From Paraburkholderia metrosideri (lineage in GTDB: Bacteria; Pseudomonadota; Gammaproteobacteria; Burkholderiales; Burkholderiaceae), in contig NZ_CAJHCP010000003.1 in the NCBI RefSeq assembly GCF_904848625.1, positions 610,373 through 674,372 on the forward strand: DNA of 64,000 nt, written 5' to 3'. The position numbers and the translations under genes are program-made. Positions 55,612 to 64,000 of the stretch are shown in pieces. Each line of letters starts with the position of its first letter. Positions within the stretch are counted from its first letter, which is position 1. The notes under the pieces were generated by a model that did no database searches, was not told where the DNA came from, and saw only the letters and a list, made by a program, of their open reading frames with translations.

Positions 55612-58600
55612 ATGTCCGAGCGAAACGAATCCGCCGACCCGCACGAAACCGGGCAGGTCCGGCCTGTGAGCGGAAGCGACCACATTGTGCTGCGTCGGAT
55701 TTTTCGCGTGGCGCTGGCGCTCGCGCTGGTCCTCTACTTTATAGCGACGGGTCTGTTTCTCGGCTTGCGCTATATCGTGTTGCCGCGCGTCGATTCGTTC
55801 CGGCCTCGCATCGAAGCCGCTGTCTCCGACAAACTGCGCACGCAGTTCACCATTGGCAAGCTCGCGCCGCACTGGAGCGGCTTTCAGCCGGGTCTCGACG
55901 TGACGAACCTCGTCATCCGCGACCACGAAGGGCAGCCCGCACTCACCATTCCGCACGCCACCGCCACGCTCTCATGGAAGTCGCTGTGGCAGTTTCATCC
56001 GGCGCTCTCCAGCCTGATCGTCGACCAGCCGGACGTGCTGGTGTCGCGCACCAGTGACGGCGTGATGTCAGTGGCCGGTGTGCCGATTCCGACCCGCCAT
56101 AGCGGCAACGACACGTTGTCCACCTGGCTTTTGCGCCAGCAGGCCATCGTGGTGCGCGGCGCTGTGCTGCGCTGGCGCGATGCGCAGCATGATGCACCGG
56201 AACTCGCACTGCGCAACATCCGGATCGCGATTCTCAACGACGGCTACGACCACCGGCTCGCGCTGCAAGCACCGCCCGACGGCCAGGTGCTGCGTGGTCC
56301 GATCGATTTCCGCACGTATTTCCGGCACGCGCCGCTCTCCGCGATCGGCAAGCCGATCAACTGGACGGGCCAGGCCTATGTGTCGACGGGCCCGGTCGAT
56401 CTGCCCGCGCTGGCACGCTACGTCAATTTCCCGATCGAGACCTTCGCCGGCCGCGTCGACAATGCAATCTGGATCGACTTCACCGACGGCCGCATGAAGG
56501 CCGCGAGCGGACAACTGAACGGGATGGACGTCGCGTTACGCGTACATCCGACCCAGCCGAAGCTGCTGCTGCCGGTCGCTCACTTCTCATGGCATCTGGC
56601 AGCCGAGGGCGACGACTACCAGCTGCAACTGAAGGATGTCCGCGCCGAACTCGGCCAGCCGCCGCTCGACGACGGCACGCCGCTCACCCGCACACTGGTT
56701 TTTTCGACCCTGAACGGGCGCTACCGGATGGCCTCGCAGCAACATGGCCAGCTCGTCAGTGTCAGCGGCGATCGCGTCGATCTGGGCATCCTCGCCGAAT
56801 TCAGCCGGGCGTTGCCGCTGCCTAAGCGTCTGCTGAACAATCTCGTGCGCTTCAATCCACGTGGCCTCGTCGCTAACTACGTGATCGAAGTCGAGCGCGG
56901 CAAACCGGAATCCGGCGAGGCGGGCAGCGACCACCGGCCGACCGGCGCGGAGCCGATCGAGCGTTATCGCTTCAAGGGCGACCTGCAAGGTATCAGCGTC
57001 GCCGCCCAGGAACCGCCGCCGGGGCTTACGCCGTTGAACCACCCGCGCGCAGGCATTCCCGGCATCGAAAATCTGTGGGGCAGCGTCGATGCCGACGAAA
57101 ATCGCGGCACCGCGATTCTCGACACCTCCAACGTGGCCATCACGCTGCCGGGCGTGTTCGACGACCCGCGTCTGAAGCTCGACCGTCTGCATGGCCGCGC
57201 CGACTGGACCATGGGGCCTAAGGCGCCAGGCGAAAACCATCCGGCGTTCAGCGTGAAGCTGGCCGACTTCGGCGTGTCGAACGCGGACGTCGCGGCTACT
57301 GCTTCCGCCAGCTACAGCAACCCGGGCCACGGACGCGGTTCGCTCGACCTGAAAGCCGACTTCCAGCGCGCGCAGGTCACGCGCATCTACCGCTACCTGC
57401 CCACCAGCATCAGCGAGAAGTTGCGCATCTATCTCAGCCACGGCCTGCAGGCCGGCATGTCGCACGGCGCGATGATCGAAGTGCACGGCGATCTGACCAA
57501 ATTCCCGTACGCGCGCGACCCGAGCGCCGGCATCTTCCGTGTCTACGCGCCGTTCAAGGGCGGCAAGTTCGACCCGTCGCCGTACCCGCCGCGCAACATG
57601 CGTAACGGCACGCCGAACGTGTGGCCGCCGCTGGACGGCATCGACGGCGTGTTCGAACTCAAACAGAACGTGATGCGCTTCGATATCAATCGCGGGCATT
57701 ACAAGCGGGTTGCGCTCAGCGGCGTCAACGGCAAGATCGAGGACCTCGGCACCAAGGCGTCGAACCTCATCATCCAGGGCAACGGACGCGGGCCGCTTGC
57801 CGACATGCTCGACTATGTGAACGACAGCTCGCTCGGCATCATGGCCAAGCATCAGACCGAGAAGATTCGCGCCGAAGGACGGGCGTCGCTCGCGCTGAAG
57901 CTGACCATTCCGCGCACGCCGAAGCCGCACATCGGCGTGGAAGGCGCGGTCGGCTTCGTGAACAACCGGCTCAGCGTGGAGAACGCGCCGCCGCTGTCGC
58001 AACTGAACGGCAAGGTGCAGTTCACCGAACATACCGCGCAGGTCGACCGGCTTTCCGGGCAGTTCCTCGGCGGCGACGTGCACGCCAACGGCGGCTTCCG
58101 GCAGAACGGCACGTATGCGCTGAATCTGAACGGCCATATTGCCGTCGATGCCGCTCGCGGGCTCAATCTGCACGGTCCCGCCGCGCAGGTTCTGACGCAC
58201 ATGAGCGGCAGTGCGCCGTACGCGCTGAACGTGCGCGGGGCCAAGGGGCAACTGCCGGAGGTGTCGGCGAACTCCGACCTGACCGGCCTCGCGCTCGATT
58301 TCCCCGCGCCGTTCAACAAGCCGGTCGGCGCGGCGATGCCGCTGCGCTTCGCGGTCAATCCGTCGCCAGCACCGGGTGAAGCCGGCCTGGAGCGCGCCGA
58401 TCTGACCTTTGGGCCGGTCGCTGCGACCTATGTGCTGCGCTATCAGCCGAAAGCCGCGCCGACGGTGGTGCGCGGCGCGATCGGTGTCAACAAGCCCGCC
58501 GATCTGCCGGCCGACGGTGTGGTCGCCAACGTCGACGTGCAGGCGTTCGACGCCGATGCATGGCGCGCGCTCGTCACGCAGATGCGCAACCGCGACGCGC

Positions 58601-59808
58601 CCGCCACGCCCGTCGCGCCGGCCGCCCCCACTACGCCGAACCCTACCGTCGCGCAATTCCTGCCGAGCCGCTTCGCGCTGCATATCGACACGCTGACGCT
58701 GCTCAAGCGCCACTGGGACAACGTGATCGTCGGCGCGTCGCATGCCGATCGCCAGTGGCAGGCGAATATCGCGTCGAGCCAGGTGTCGGGCCACGTATCG
58801 TGGCTGCCAGGCGCGACCCGCGAGTCGCCGGGCGAATTGCAGGCGCGCTTTGCCCGCGTGGTGATCCCTTCGGTCGCCGACAAGGACCTGCTCGGCCCCG
58901 CCATGTCGGCGCCCGCGCAGAACATGCCGTCGATCGATCTGGTGGTCAACGAGCTGATCGTGCGAGACCGCAACATCGGCCGTCTCGAAGTCGACGCGCA
59001 CAATTTCACCGAAGACGGCGTGCCGGTCTGGCAGCTCGACAAGCTCGACATCACCAATCCGGCCGCCAAGTTGACCGCAACCGCAAACTGGCGCACGTCG
59101 ACCGGCGTAGACAACCCCGCTGACGAAGGCGAACAGCGCCGCACCGTGTTCGATTTCAAGCTCGATATCAAGGACGCGGGCGCGCTGCTCGAACAATTCG
59201 GCAAGCCGCGCACGATCAAGGCCGGCGAGGGCTCGCTGTCGGGCAGAATGGTGTGGCGCGGCGGCCCGGCTGCGATCGACTATCCGACGCTTAACGGCAA
59301 TCTCGCCCTCGACCTGCGCCACGGCCAGATCCTGAAGATCGATCAGGGCGTGGCCACGCTGCTGGGCGTGCTGAGTCTGCAGAGCCTCGCGCGCTTCGTC
59401 ACGCTCGATTTCCGCGATGTGATCGGCGAGGGTCTGCCGTTCAAGCAGGTGAGCGGCACCGCGCAGATTCACGACGGCATTGGCCGCACCGACAACTTCC
59501 AGTTGATCACCGCCCCGGCCCGCGCCGACATGACGGGCTCGATCGATCTCGCGCAGGAAACCCAGGATCTGCATGTGCATGTCGTGCCGACTGTCAGCGC
59601 CGGCGCCGGCGTGATCGCTGCGACGGTGATCAATCCGCTGTTCGGGCTGGGCGCGCTGGTGGCCGATCTGGCGCTCTCGCATTCGGTCTCGCACGTGTTC
59701 GCGCGCGACTACGCGATCACCGGCTCGTGGGCCAAGCCGCACGTCGAGCGGGTGAAGAGCGATCGCGGTAAGATGGACGCTCCAGCTTCGACCGTGGAAG
59801 CGCACTGA
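55612..59808 (+). CDS. yhdP: YhdP-family AsmA-like envelope protein
   Basis: A 1398-residue very large protein with one N-terminal transmembrane helix (about 35-57, FRVALALALVLYFIATGLFL) and a long periplasmic beta-rich body, ending in the AsmA_2/DUF3971-like region with GLGALVADLALSHSVSHVFA near the C-terminus. E. coli YhdP, with TamB and YdbH, forms bridge-like conduits carrying phospholipids to the outer membrane. ATG 55612 is preferred over the upstream TTG/GTG codons at 55558. It heads a unit with the nitrilase and tldD genes. Confidence 0.9.
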   Translation: MSERNESADPHETGQVRPVSGSDHIVLRRIFRVALALALVLYFIATGLFLGLRYIVLPRVDSFRPRIEAAVSDKLRTQFTIGKLAPHWSGFQPGLDVTNLVIRDHEGQPALTIPHATATLSWKSLWQFHPALSSLIVDQPDVLVSRTSDGVMSVAGVPIPTRHSGNDTLSTWLLRQQAIVVRGAVLRWRDAQHDAPELALRNIRIAILNDGYDHRLALQAPPDGQVLRGPIDFRTYFRHAPLSAIGKPINWTGQAYVSTGPVDLPALARYVNFPIETFAGRVDNAIWIDFTDGRMKAASGQLNGMDVALRVHPTQPKLLLPVAHFSWHLAAEGDDYQLQLKDVRAELGQPPLDDGTPLTRTLVFSTLNGRYRMASQQHGQLVSVSGDRVDLGILAEFSRALPLPKRLLNNLVRFNPRGLVANYVIEVERGKPESGEAGSDHRPTGAEPIERYRFKGDLQGISVAAQEPPPGLTPLNHPRAGIPGIENLWGSVDADENRGTAILDTSNVAITLPGVFDDPRLKLDRLHGRADWTMGPKAPGENHPAFSVKLADFGVSNADVAATASASYSNPGHGRGSLDLKADFQRAQVTRIYRYLPTSISEKLRIYLSHGLQAGMSHGAMIEVHGDLTKFPYARDPSAGIFRVYAPFKGGKFDPSPYPPRNMRNGTPNVWPPLDGIDGVFELKQNVMRFDINRGHYKRVALSGVNGKIEDLGTKASNLIIQGNGRGPLADMLDYVNDSSLGIMAKHQTEKIRAEGRASLALKLTIPRTPKPHIGVEGAVGFVNNRLSVENAPPLSQLNGKVQFTEHTAQVDRLSGQFLGGDVHANGGFRQNGTYALNLNGHIAVDAARGLNLHGPAAQVLTHMSGSAPYALNVRGAKGQLPEVSANSDLTGLALDFPAPFNKPVGAAMPLRFAVNPSPAPGEAGLERADLTFGPVAATYVLRYQPKAAPTVVRGAIGVNKPADLPADGVVANVDVQAFDADAWRALVTQMRNRDAPATPVAPAAPTTPNPTVAQFLPSRFALHIDTLTLLKRHWDNVIVGASHADRQWQANIASSQVSGHVSWLPGATRESPGELQARFARVVIPSVADKDLLGPAMSAPAQNMPSIDLVVNELIVRDRNIGRLEVDAHNFTEDGVPVWQLDKLDITNPAAKLTATANWRTSTGVDNPADEGEQRRTVFDFKLDIKDAGALLEQFGKPRTIKAGEGSLSGRMVWRGGPAAIDYPTLNGNLALDLRHGQILKIDQGVATLLGVLSLQSLARFVTLDFRDVIGEGLPFKQVSGTAQIHDGIGRTDNFQLITAPARADMTGSIDLAQETQDLHVHVVPTVSAGAGVIAATVINPLFGLGALVADLALSHSVSHVFARDYAITGSWAKPHVERVKSDRGKMDAPASTVEAH

Positions 59809-59949
59809 GTTTTTTGCTGGCCCTTTTGCCGGTTAGAGCGAAAGCGCGGTGCGTCGACGGCGGTCCCAGCCAGTCCTGAATGACATCAACGACGTAAGTG
59901 GCACACGCAGTGAGTGCCGCCGCCTTGCCGGGAGTTTTTCGAAACGCTC

Positions 59950-60813
59950 ATGAGCGAAACACACGTCTCTCCACTTTCATCCGCCGGGGTGTCCAGCGGC
60001 CCTCCTGCCAGCAGCTTCCGTGTCGCCGCGTTGCAGATGGTGAGCAGGCCGGATCGCGAACGCAATCTGGCCGACGCGGAACGCCTGATCGCCGAAGCCG
60101 CCGCCGACGGCGCGCAACTCGTGCTGCTGCCCGAATATTTCTGCTTCATGGGTTTCAAGGACACGGACAAACTGGCCGTGCGCGAGCCTTATCAGGACGG
60201 CCCAATCCAGCGATTTCTCGCCGATGCCGCACGGCGTCACAATATCTGGGTGATTGGCGGCACGCTGCCAATCACTGCGCCGGAAGCGTCGCGTGTGCTG
60301 AACACTACGCTGGTGTTCGACCCGCAAGGCAACGAAGCCGCGCGCTACGACAAGATCCACCTGTTCAACTTCGAAAAAGGCCAGGAATCGTTCGACGAGG
60401 CGCGCACCATCCGCCCCGGTGAAGAAGTCCGCAGCTTCGAGGCGCCGTTCGGACGGGTCGGCCTGTCGGTCTGCTACGATTTGCGCTTCCCCGAGCTGTA
60501 CCGGCGCATGGGCGACTGCGCGCTGATCGTGGTGCCGTCCGCGTTCACTTACACCACCGGCCGCGCGCATTGGGAAATGCTGCTGCGCGCGCGGGCGGTC
60601 GAAAACCAGTGTTATGTGCTGGCCGCGGCGCAAGGCGGTCAACACGAAAACGGCCGCCGCACCTGGGGCCACAGCATGCTGATCGACCCGTGGGGCGATA
60701 TCGTCGCGGTGCGCGACGAGGGCGCTGGCGTGGTCGCCGGCAATCTCGAACGTGCACGCATCGACGAGGTGCGACAGAGCCTGCCCGCGTGGCGTCATCG
60801 TGTGCTGAGCTGA
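59950..60813 (+). CDS. Nitrilase-superfamily amidase (Nit1/deaminated-glutathione amidase-like)
   Basis: A 287-residue carbon-nitrogen hydrolase. The Glu-Lys-Cys triad is in LVLLPEYFCFMGF, YDKIHLFNFEKG and VGLSVCYDLRFPELYRRMG. The closest recollected group is Nit1/NitFhit, whose members hydrolyse deaminated glutathione as metabolite repair, or omega-amidases. It sits between yhdP and tldD, an order shared with other Burkholderia. The exact substrate is inferred. Confidence 0.88.
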   Translation: MSETHVSPLSSAGVSSGPPASSFRVAALQMVSRPDRERNLADAERLIAEAAADGAQLVLLPEYFCFMGFKDTDKLAVREPYQDGPIQRFLADAARRHNIWVIGGTLPITAPEASRVLNTTLVFDPQGNEAARYDKIHLFNFEKGQESFDEARTIRPGEEVRSFEAPFGRVGLSVCYDLRFPELYRRMGDCALIVVPSAFTYTTGRAHWEMLLRARAVENQCYVLAAAQGGQHENGRRTWGHSMLIDPWGDIVAVRDEGAGVVAGNLERARIDEVRQSLPAWRHRVLS

Positions 60814-60899
60814 AACGACATTGAAACTGCGGCGCCCGTCACGCATATAGTGACTCGGGCGCTAACCGAATCCTCCGTATCGAGCAGAACATACTTCGC

Positions 60900-62366
60900 A
60901 TGAACATCATCGAACCCGGTATCCGTAATCTCGCCACCGCCAAGGACATCCTCCTGACGCCCTACGGTCTCGACGAATCGCTGCTCACCCGCACGCTCGC
61001 CGAAATCTTCACGCACAAGATCGACTACGCGGACCTGTACTTCCAGTACACGCGCAGCGAAGCGTGGAGTCTCGAAGAAGGCATCGTGAAATCGGGCAGC
61101 TTCAGCATCGACCAGGGTGTTGGCGTGCGCGCCGTATCGGGCGACCGCACGGCCTTCGCGTATTCGGACGACCTCTCGCCCGAAGCGATCCGTCAGGCGG
61201 CGCTCGCCACCCGCTCGATTGCCAAGGCGGGCGGCGGCAAGCAGAAGATCAAGGCGGCCTCGTCGCTGACCGGCATTGCCGGACGCGATCTGTACCTGCC
61301 GTCCGACCCGCTCCATTCACTCGACGCCACCGCCAAGGTCAAGCTGCTCGAGCGCATCGAAAAGATGGCGCGCGGCCGTGATCCGCGCATCCAGCAAGTG
61401 ATGGCGGGGCTCGCCGGTGAATACGACGTGGTGCTGGTCGCGCGCAGCGACGGCGGCTTTGCGGCCGACATCCGTCCGCTGGTGCGCGTGTCGGTGACCG
61501 TGATCGCCGAACAGAACGGCCGCCGCGAGATCGGCAGCGGCGGCGGCGGTGGCCGCTTCGACTACGGCTATTTCACCGACGAAGTGCTGTCGCGCTACGT
61601 CGACGACGCCGTGCATGCGGCTTTGGTGAACCTCGACGCGCGTCCGGCGCCGGCTGGCGCGATGACCGTCGTGCTCGGACCGGGCTGGCCCGGCGTGCTG
61701 CTGCACGAAGCGATCGGCCACGGGCTGGAAGGCGACTTCAACCGCAAGGGCTCGTCGGCATTCGCGGGACGCATCGGCGAACAGGTCGCCGCCAAGGGCG
61801 TCACCGTGGTCGACGACGGCACGCTGCCGAACCGCCGCGGCTCGCTCAATATCGACGACGAAGGCAACCCGACGCAGTGCACGACGCTGATCGAAGACGG
61901 CATCCTGAAGGGCTACATCCAGGACACGCTGAACGCGCGTCTGATGAAGATGCCGGTCACGGGCAACGCGCGCCGCGAGTCGTACGCCGCGCTGCCGATG
62001 CCGCGCATGACCAACACCTACATGCTCAACGGCGACAAGGACCCGCAGGAAATCATCCAGTCGGTGAAGAACGGCTTGTATGCGGTGAATTTCGGCGGTG
62101 GCCAGGTCGACATCACGAACGGCAAGTTTGTGTTCTCGGCGTCCGAGGCGTACATGATCGAAAACGGCAAAATCACGTACCCGGTGAAGGGCGCGACGCT
62201 GATCGGCAGCGGCCCGGAATCGCTGAAGTACGTCAGCATGATCGGCAACGACATGAAGCTCGATTCGGGCGTCGGCGTGTGTGGCAAGGAAGGCCAGAGC
62301 GTGCCGGTGGGCGTCGGTCAACCCACGCTGCGGATCGACCGGATGACGGTTGGCGGTACTGCCTGA
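60900..62366 (+). CDS. tldD: Metalloprotease TldD
   Basis: A 488-residue zinc protease subunit that pairs with TldE/PmbA to process ribosomal peptides such as microcins and to degrade CcdA. The active-site motif is [18 protein letters not shown] (about residue 262), where the HExxxH ligands bind zinc. Length is normal. tldE is not in the window. It is followed by a strong hairpin terminator and then the aroG promoter. Confidence 0.96.
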   Translation: MNIIEPGIRNLATAKDILLTPYGLDESLLTRTLAEIFTHKIDYADLYFQYTRSEAWSLEEGIVKSGSFSIDQGVGVRAVSGDRTAFAYSDDLSPEAIRQAALATRSIAKAGGGKQKIKAASSLTGIAGRDLYLPSDPLHSLDATAKVKLLERIEKMARGRDPRIQQVMAGLAGEYDVVLVARSDGGFAADIRPLVRVSVTVIAEQNGRREIGSGGGGGRFDYGYFTDEVLSRYVDDAVHAALVNLDARPAPAGAMTVVLGPGWPGVLLHEAIGHGLEGDFNRKGSSAFAGRIGEQVAAKGVTVVDDGTLPNRRGSLNIDDEGNPTQCTTLIEDGILKGYIQDTLNARLMKMPVTGNARRESYAALPMPRMTNTYMLNGDKDPQEIIQSVKNGLYAVNFGGGQVDITNGKFVFSASEAYMIENGKITYPVKGATLIGSGPESLKYVSMIGNDMKLDSGVGVCGKEGQSVPVGVGQPTLRIDRMTVGGTA

Positions 62367-62378
62367 TTTTGAAGCAAA

Positions 62379-62413
62379 CGCATACTTCGTGCATCAATCG
62401 CACGAAGTATGCG
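62379..62413 (+). terminator. Hairpin terminator after tldD
   Basis: CGCATACTTCGTGC, loop ATCAATC, and its exact complement make a 14-bp stem beginning 13 bases after the tldD stop. T-rich tracts (GATTTTCCGCATTTTTG) follow with interruptions. It probably separates tldD from the aroG unit. Confidence 0.65.
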
Positions 62414-62441
62414 GATTTTCCGCATTTTTGTACGCTGCAGC

Positions 62442-62470
62442 TTGTCAACCGAGCTTCAGCAGGTTATAAA
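62442..62470 (+). promoter_or_regulatory. Sigma-70 promoter of the aroG leader
   Basis: TTGTCA (62442-62447) and TATAAA (62465-62470) are separated by exactly 17 bases, a near-consensus promoter. The start of transcription would fall near 62477, leaving a leader of about 264 bases before aroG. Confidence 0.8.
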
Positions 62471-62506
62471 GTCACTCACCCTTTTTGACCAGCGACCTAT
62501 TTCGCC

Positions 62507-62575
62507 ATGTCCGCCAAGTTTTATTTTTACTTTTTTGGCTATCTCAGACCGCTGGCGGATCGAGAGGGGTGTTAG
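62507..62575 (+). CDS. AroG leader peptide (attenuator)
   Basis: A 22-codon ORF with codons 5-12 encoding F-Y-F-Y-F-F-G-Y, seven aromatic residues of eight, a bias not seen elsewhere in the window. It begins about 30 bases after the predicted transcription start and ends 25 bases before an intrinsic terminator, 165 bases ahead of aroG. Ribosome stalling at Phe or Tyr codons would uncover strand 2 of the leader RNA and prevent termination. No clear Shine-Dalgarno precedes the ATG. The peptide itself need not have any function other than being translated. Product symbol not assigned. Confidence 0.85.
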   Translation: MSAKFYFYFFGYLRPLADREGC

Positions 62576-62633
62576 TGCACGCAACACCAAGAATTCCCGA
62601 AAAACCGCCAGCTAAGCCTGGCGGTTTTTTTTT
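62510..62633 (+). promoter_or_regulatory. Phe/Tyr-responsive transcription attenuator of aroG
   Basis: Four strands are readable. Strand 1 TCCGCCA (62510-62516) pairs with strand 2 TGGCGGA (62553-62559). Strand 2 GCTGGCGG (62551-62558) can instead pair with strand 3 CCGCCAGC (62605-62612). Strand 3 pairs with strand 4 to form the terminator. Strand 1 covers codons 2-4 of the leader peptide and strand 2 codons 15-18, so a ribosome stalled on the aromatic run masks strand 1 and lets the 2:3 antiterminator form. This is the textbook layout of trp, his and phe attenuators. Confidence 0.87.
62601..62633 (+). terminator. Attenuator terminator upstream of aroG
   Basis: AAAACCGCCAG, loop CTAAGC, CTGGCGGTTTT form an 11-bp stem ending in nine consecutive T (62625-62633). 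It lies within the aroG leader, before the coding region, so it is a regulatory rather than an operon-end terminator. Confidence 0.93.
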
Positions 62634-62740
62634 CGCCTCATTCGTTTGAACCGTATCTGAAATTCTGTCGTTGAAACCTTTTTGATTGTTGTCCGCCGCT
62701 GCGCAGGCGAACACGCTAAGAACCGATTCAGGAGAACAAC

Positions 62741-63814
62741 ATGCCCCCGCACAACACCGACGATGTCCGTATTCGCGAATTGAAAGAACTCACGCCCCCC
62801 GCTCATCTGATCCGCGAATTCGCTTGCGACGAAACGGTGTCCAACGTGATCTACAACTCGCGCAACGCGATGCATCGGATCTTGCATGGCATGGAAGACC
62901 GGTTGATCGTCATCATCGGGCCGTGCTCGATTCACGATCCGAAAGCGGCGATGGAATACGCCGGTCGCCTGATCGAGCAACGCAAGCGTTTCGCTGGCGA
63001 ACTCGAAATCGTGATGCGCGTGTACTTCGAAAAGCCGCGTACCACGGTAGGCTGGAAGGGCCTCATCAACGACCCGCACATGGATAACAGCTTCAAGATC
63101 AACGACGGCCTGCGCGCCGCCCGCGAACTGCTGTTGCGCATCAACGAACTGGGCCTGCCGGCCGGTACCGAATACCTCGATATGATCAGCCCGCAATACA
63201 TCGCGGATCTGATCTCGTGGGGTGCGATCGGCGCGCGGACCACCGAGTCGCAGGTGCACCGCGAACTCGCGTCGGGCCTGTCGTGCCCGGTCGGCTTCAA
63301 GAACGGCACGGACGGCAACGTGAAGATCGCCGTCGACGCAATCAAGGCCGCTTCGCAGCCTCACCATTTCCTGTCGGTGACGAAGGGTGGCCACTCGGCG
63401 ATCGTGTCGACGGCCGGCAACGAGGACTGCCACATCATTCTGCGCGGCGGCAAGACGCCGAACTACGACGCGGACAGCGTGAATGCGGCCTGCGCGGATA
63501 TCGGCAAAGCAGGTCTCGCGGCGCGTCTGATGATCGACGCGAGCCACGCGAACAGCTCGAAGAAGCATGAAAACCAGATTCCGGTATGCGCGGATATCGG
63601 TCGTCAAATTGCTTCGGGTGACGAACGGATTGTCGGCGTGATGGTGGAATCGCACCTGGTGGCGGGTCGCCAGGACCTGCAGGAAGGCTGCGCGCTGACG
63701 TACGGCCAGAGCATCACCGACGCGTGCATCGGCTGGGACGAAAGCGTCGCCGTGCTGGAAGGTCTCGCGGAGGCGGTCAAGCAACGCCGTGTTGCGCGCG
63801 GCAGCGGCAACTAA
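62741..63814 (+). CDS. aroG: 3-deoxy-7-phosphoheptulonate synthase (DAHP synthase, AroG type)
   Basis: A 357-residue class I-alpha DAHP synthase that condenses phosphoenolpyruvate and erythrose-4-phosphate, opening the shikimate pathway. It shows IIGPCSIHDPKAAMEYA, VYFEKPRTTVGWKGLINDP and GARTTESQVHRELASGLS, all typical. AGGAGAAC is the ribosome-binding site. Expression appears to be set by the Phe/Tyr attenuator upstream. Whether the enzyme is also feedback-inhibited by Phe or Tyr cannot be read here. The gene is followed closely by an insertion sequence. Confidence 0.96.
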   Translation: MPPHNTDDVRIRELKELTPPAHLIREFACDETVSNVIYNSRNAMHRILHGMEDRLIVIIGPCSIHDPKAAMEYAGRLIEQRKRFAGELEIVMRVYFEKPRTTVGWKGLINDPHMDNSFKINDGLRAARELLLRINELGLPAGTEYLDMISPQYIADLISWGAIGARTTESQVHRELASGLSCPVGFKNGTDGNVKIAVDAIKAASQPHHFLSVTKGGHSAIVSTAGNEDCHIILRGGKTPNYDADSVNAACADIGKAGLAARLMIDASHANSSKKHENQIPVCADIGRQIASGDERIVGVMVESHLVAGRQDLQEGCALTYGQSITDACIGWDESVAVLEGLAEAVKQRRVARGSGN

Positions 63815-63896
63815 GGGTAACTAGGGGGCAACTGGGCGCGGCCCAACTGCACTAGCGACCTCTTCTAAAAAAGGAAAGCCCGGCTCATTTGAACTG

Positions 63897-63941
63897 CACC
63901 CCAAAAGTTGGACACCCGTCCAACGATTTGGGGTGTTTTTT
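63897..63941 (+). terminator. Terminator-like hairpin at IS left end
   Basis: CACCCCAAA (63897-63905) pairs with TTTGGGGTG (63927-63935), and inside it GTTGGAC pairs with GTCCAAC, followed directly by TTTTTT. It lies between the IS tip and orfA and would block transcription entering the transposase gene from aroG. Confidence 0.75.
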
Positions 63942-63942
63942 C

Positions 63943-64000
63943 ATGAGCAGACATAGTGCGCAGTTCAAGCGTCGGGTTGTCAAAGACTATCTTTCAGGCC
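63943..64000 (+). CDS. IS3-family transposase OrfA, N-terminus only
   Basis: Nineteen codons are visible (MSRHSAQFKRRVVKDYLSG), the start of a helix-turn-helix OrfA of IS150-like elements, which binds the IS ends and is fused to OrfB by programmed frameshifting. The rest lies outside the window. Confidence 0.72.
   Translation, partial: MSRHSAQFKRRVVKDYLSG

Larger units (their letters stand above)
63890..64000 (+). mobile_element. IS3-family insertion sequence, left end (partial)
   Basis: TGAACTGCACCCCAAAAGTT begins a sequence typical of the terminal inverted repeat of IS3-family elements of the IS150 group, and a transposase orfA starts 53 bases inside. The right end lies beyond the window, so target-site duplication cannot be checked. 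Confidence 0.75.

Noticed and set aside
56587..59805. A 1072-codon minus-strand frame
   Set aside because: It mirrors yhdP, is very rich in Arg/His/Val/Asp as antisense GC-rich frames are, and shows no domain.

Overview
The window looks like chromosomal DNA of a Burkholderiaceae betaproteobacterium, most likely Paraburkholderia. The evidence is the high GC content, the protein sequences, and conserved gene orders such as ybgC-tolQRAB-pal-cpoB, grpE-trx-dnaK-dnaJ-pabBC, pcnB-folK-dNK-panB and glnE/yhdP-nitrilase-tldD-aroG. I could not search databases, so the genus is an inference.

Layout. 1-7.6 kb: an aromatic-acid MFS transporter cut by the window edge, a degenerate EAL protein, an IclR regulator divergent from glutaryl-CoA dehydrogenase (gcdH), a 1-Cys peroxiredoxin, and a YqjD/YqjE-like envelope trio. 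7.7-12.5 kb (minus strand): glyA, nrdR, then a tightly coupled minor-pilin operon (fimT-pilV-pilW-pilX-pilE) without pilY1. 13.0-19.6 kb: an SDR oxidoreductase, the Tol-Pal operon and tRNA-Lys. 19.6-26.7 kb: a gene-poor accessory stretch with a predicted GH54 alpha-L-arabinofuranosidase lipoprotein, a beta-propeller lactonase, a small outer-membrane barrel and an orphan membrane protein. 26.8-39.4 kb: housekeeping genes (mscS-like, dedA, mutL, miaA, purM, an AI-2E/PerM permease, hda, a HAD phosphatase, pcnB, folK, a deoxynucleoside kinase, panB). 39.8-46.5 kb (minus): the heat-shock operon, driven by a near-perfect sigma-32 promoter and ending in a PabB-PabC fusion. 46.7-55.4 kb: a small secreted or membrane peptide, an Hsp15-like S4 protein, hemH, hrcA, nadK, recN, glnE. 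55.6-63.8 kb: yhdP, a nitrilase-family amidase, tldD, aroG. The window ends inside an IS3-family insertion sequence.

The most striking regulatory element lies between tldD and aroG. A sigma-70 promoter is followed by a 22-codon leader ORF with seven Phe/Tyr codons in an eight-codon run, then an intrinsic terminator. The leader contains mutually exclusive 1:2, 2:3 and 3:4 pairings that can be read directly. This is a complete classical transcription attenuator for DAHP synthase, the first enzyme of aromatic amino-acid synthesis.

Other notable points: several genes (mutL, ybgC, hrcA, nadK, the HAD phosphatase) have a -10-like hexamer ending 6-8 bp before the start codon and no Shine-Dalgarno, suggesting leaderless mRNAs; an IclR-type palindrome lies between iclR and gcdH; a 14-bp 5'-UTR hairpin sits just ahead of the arabinofuranosidase ribosome-binding site; and the IS appears to have landed in the aroG terminator, carrying its own terminator-like hairpin at its end.
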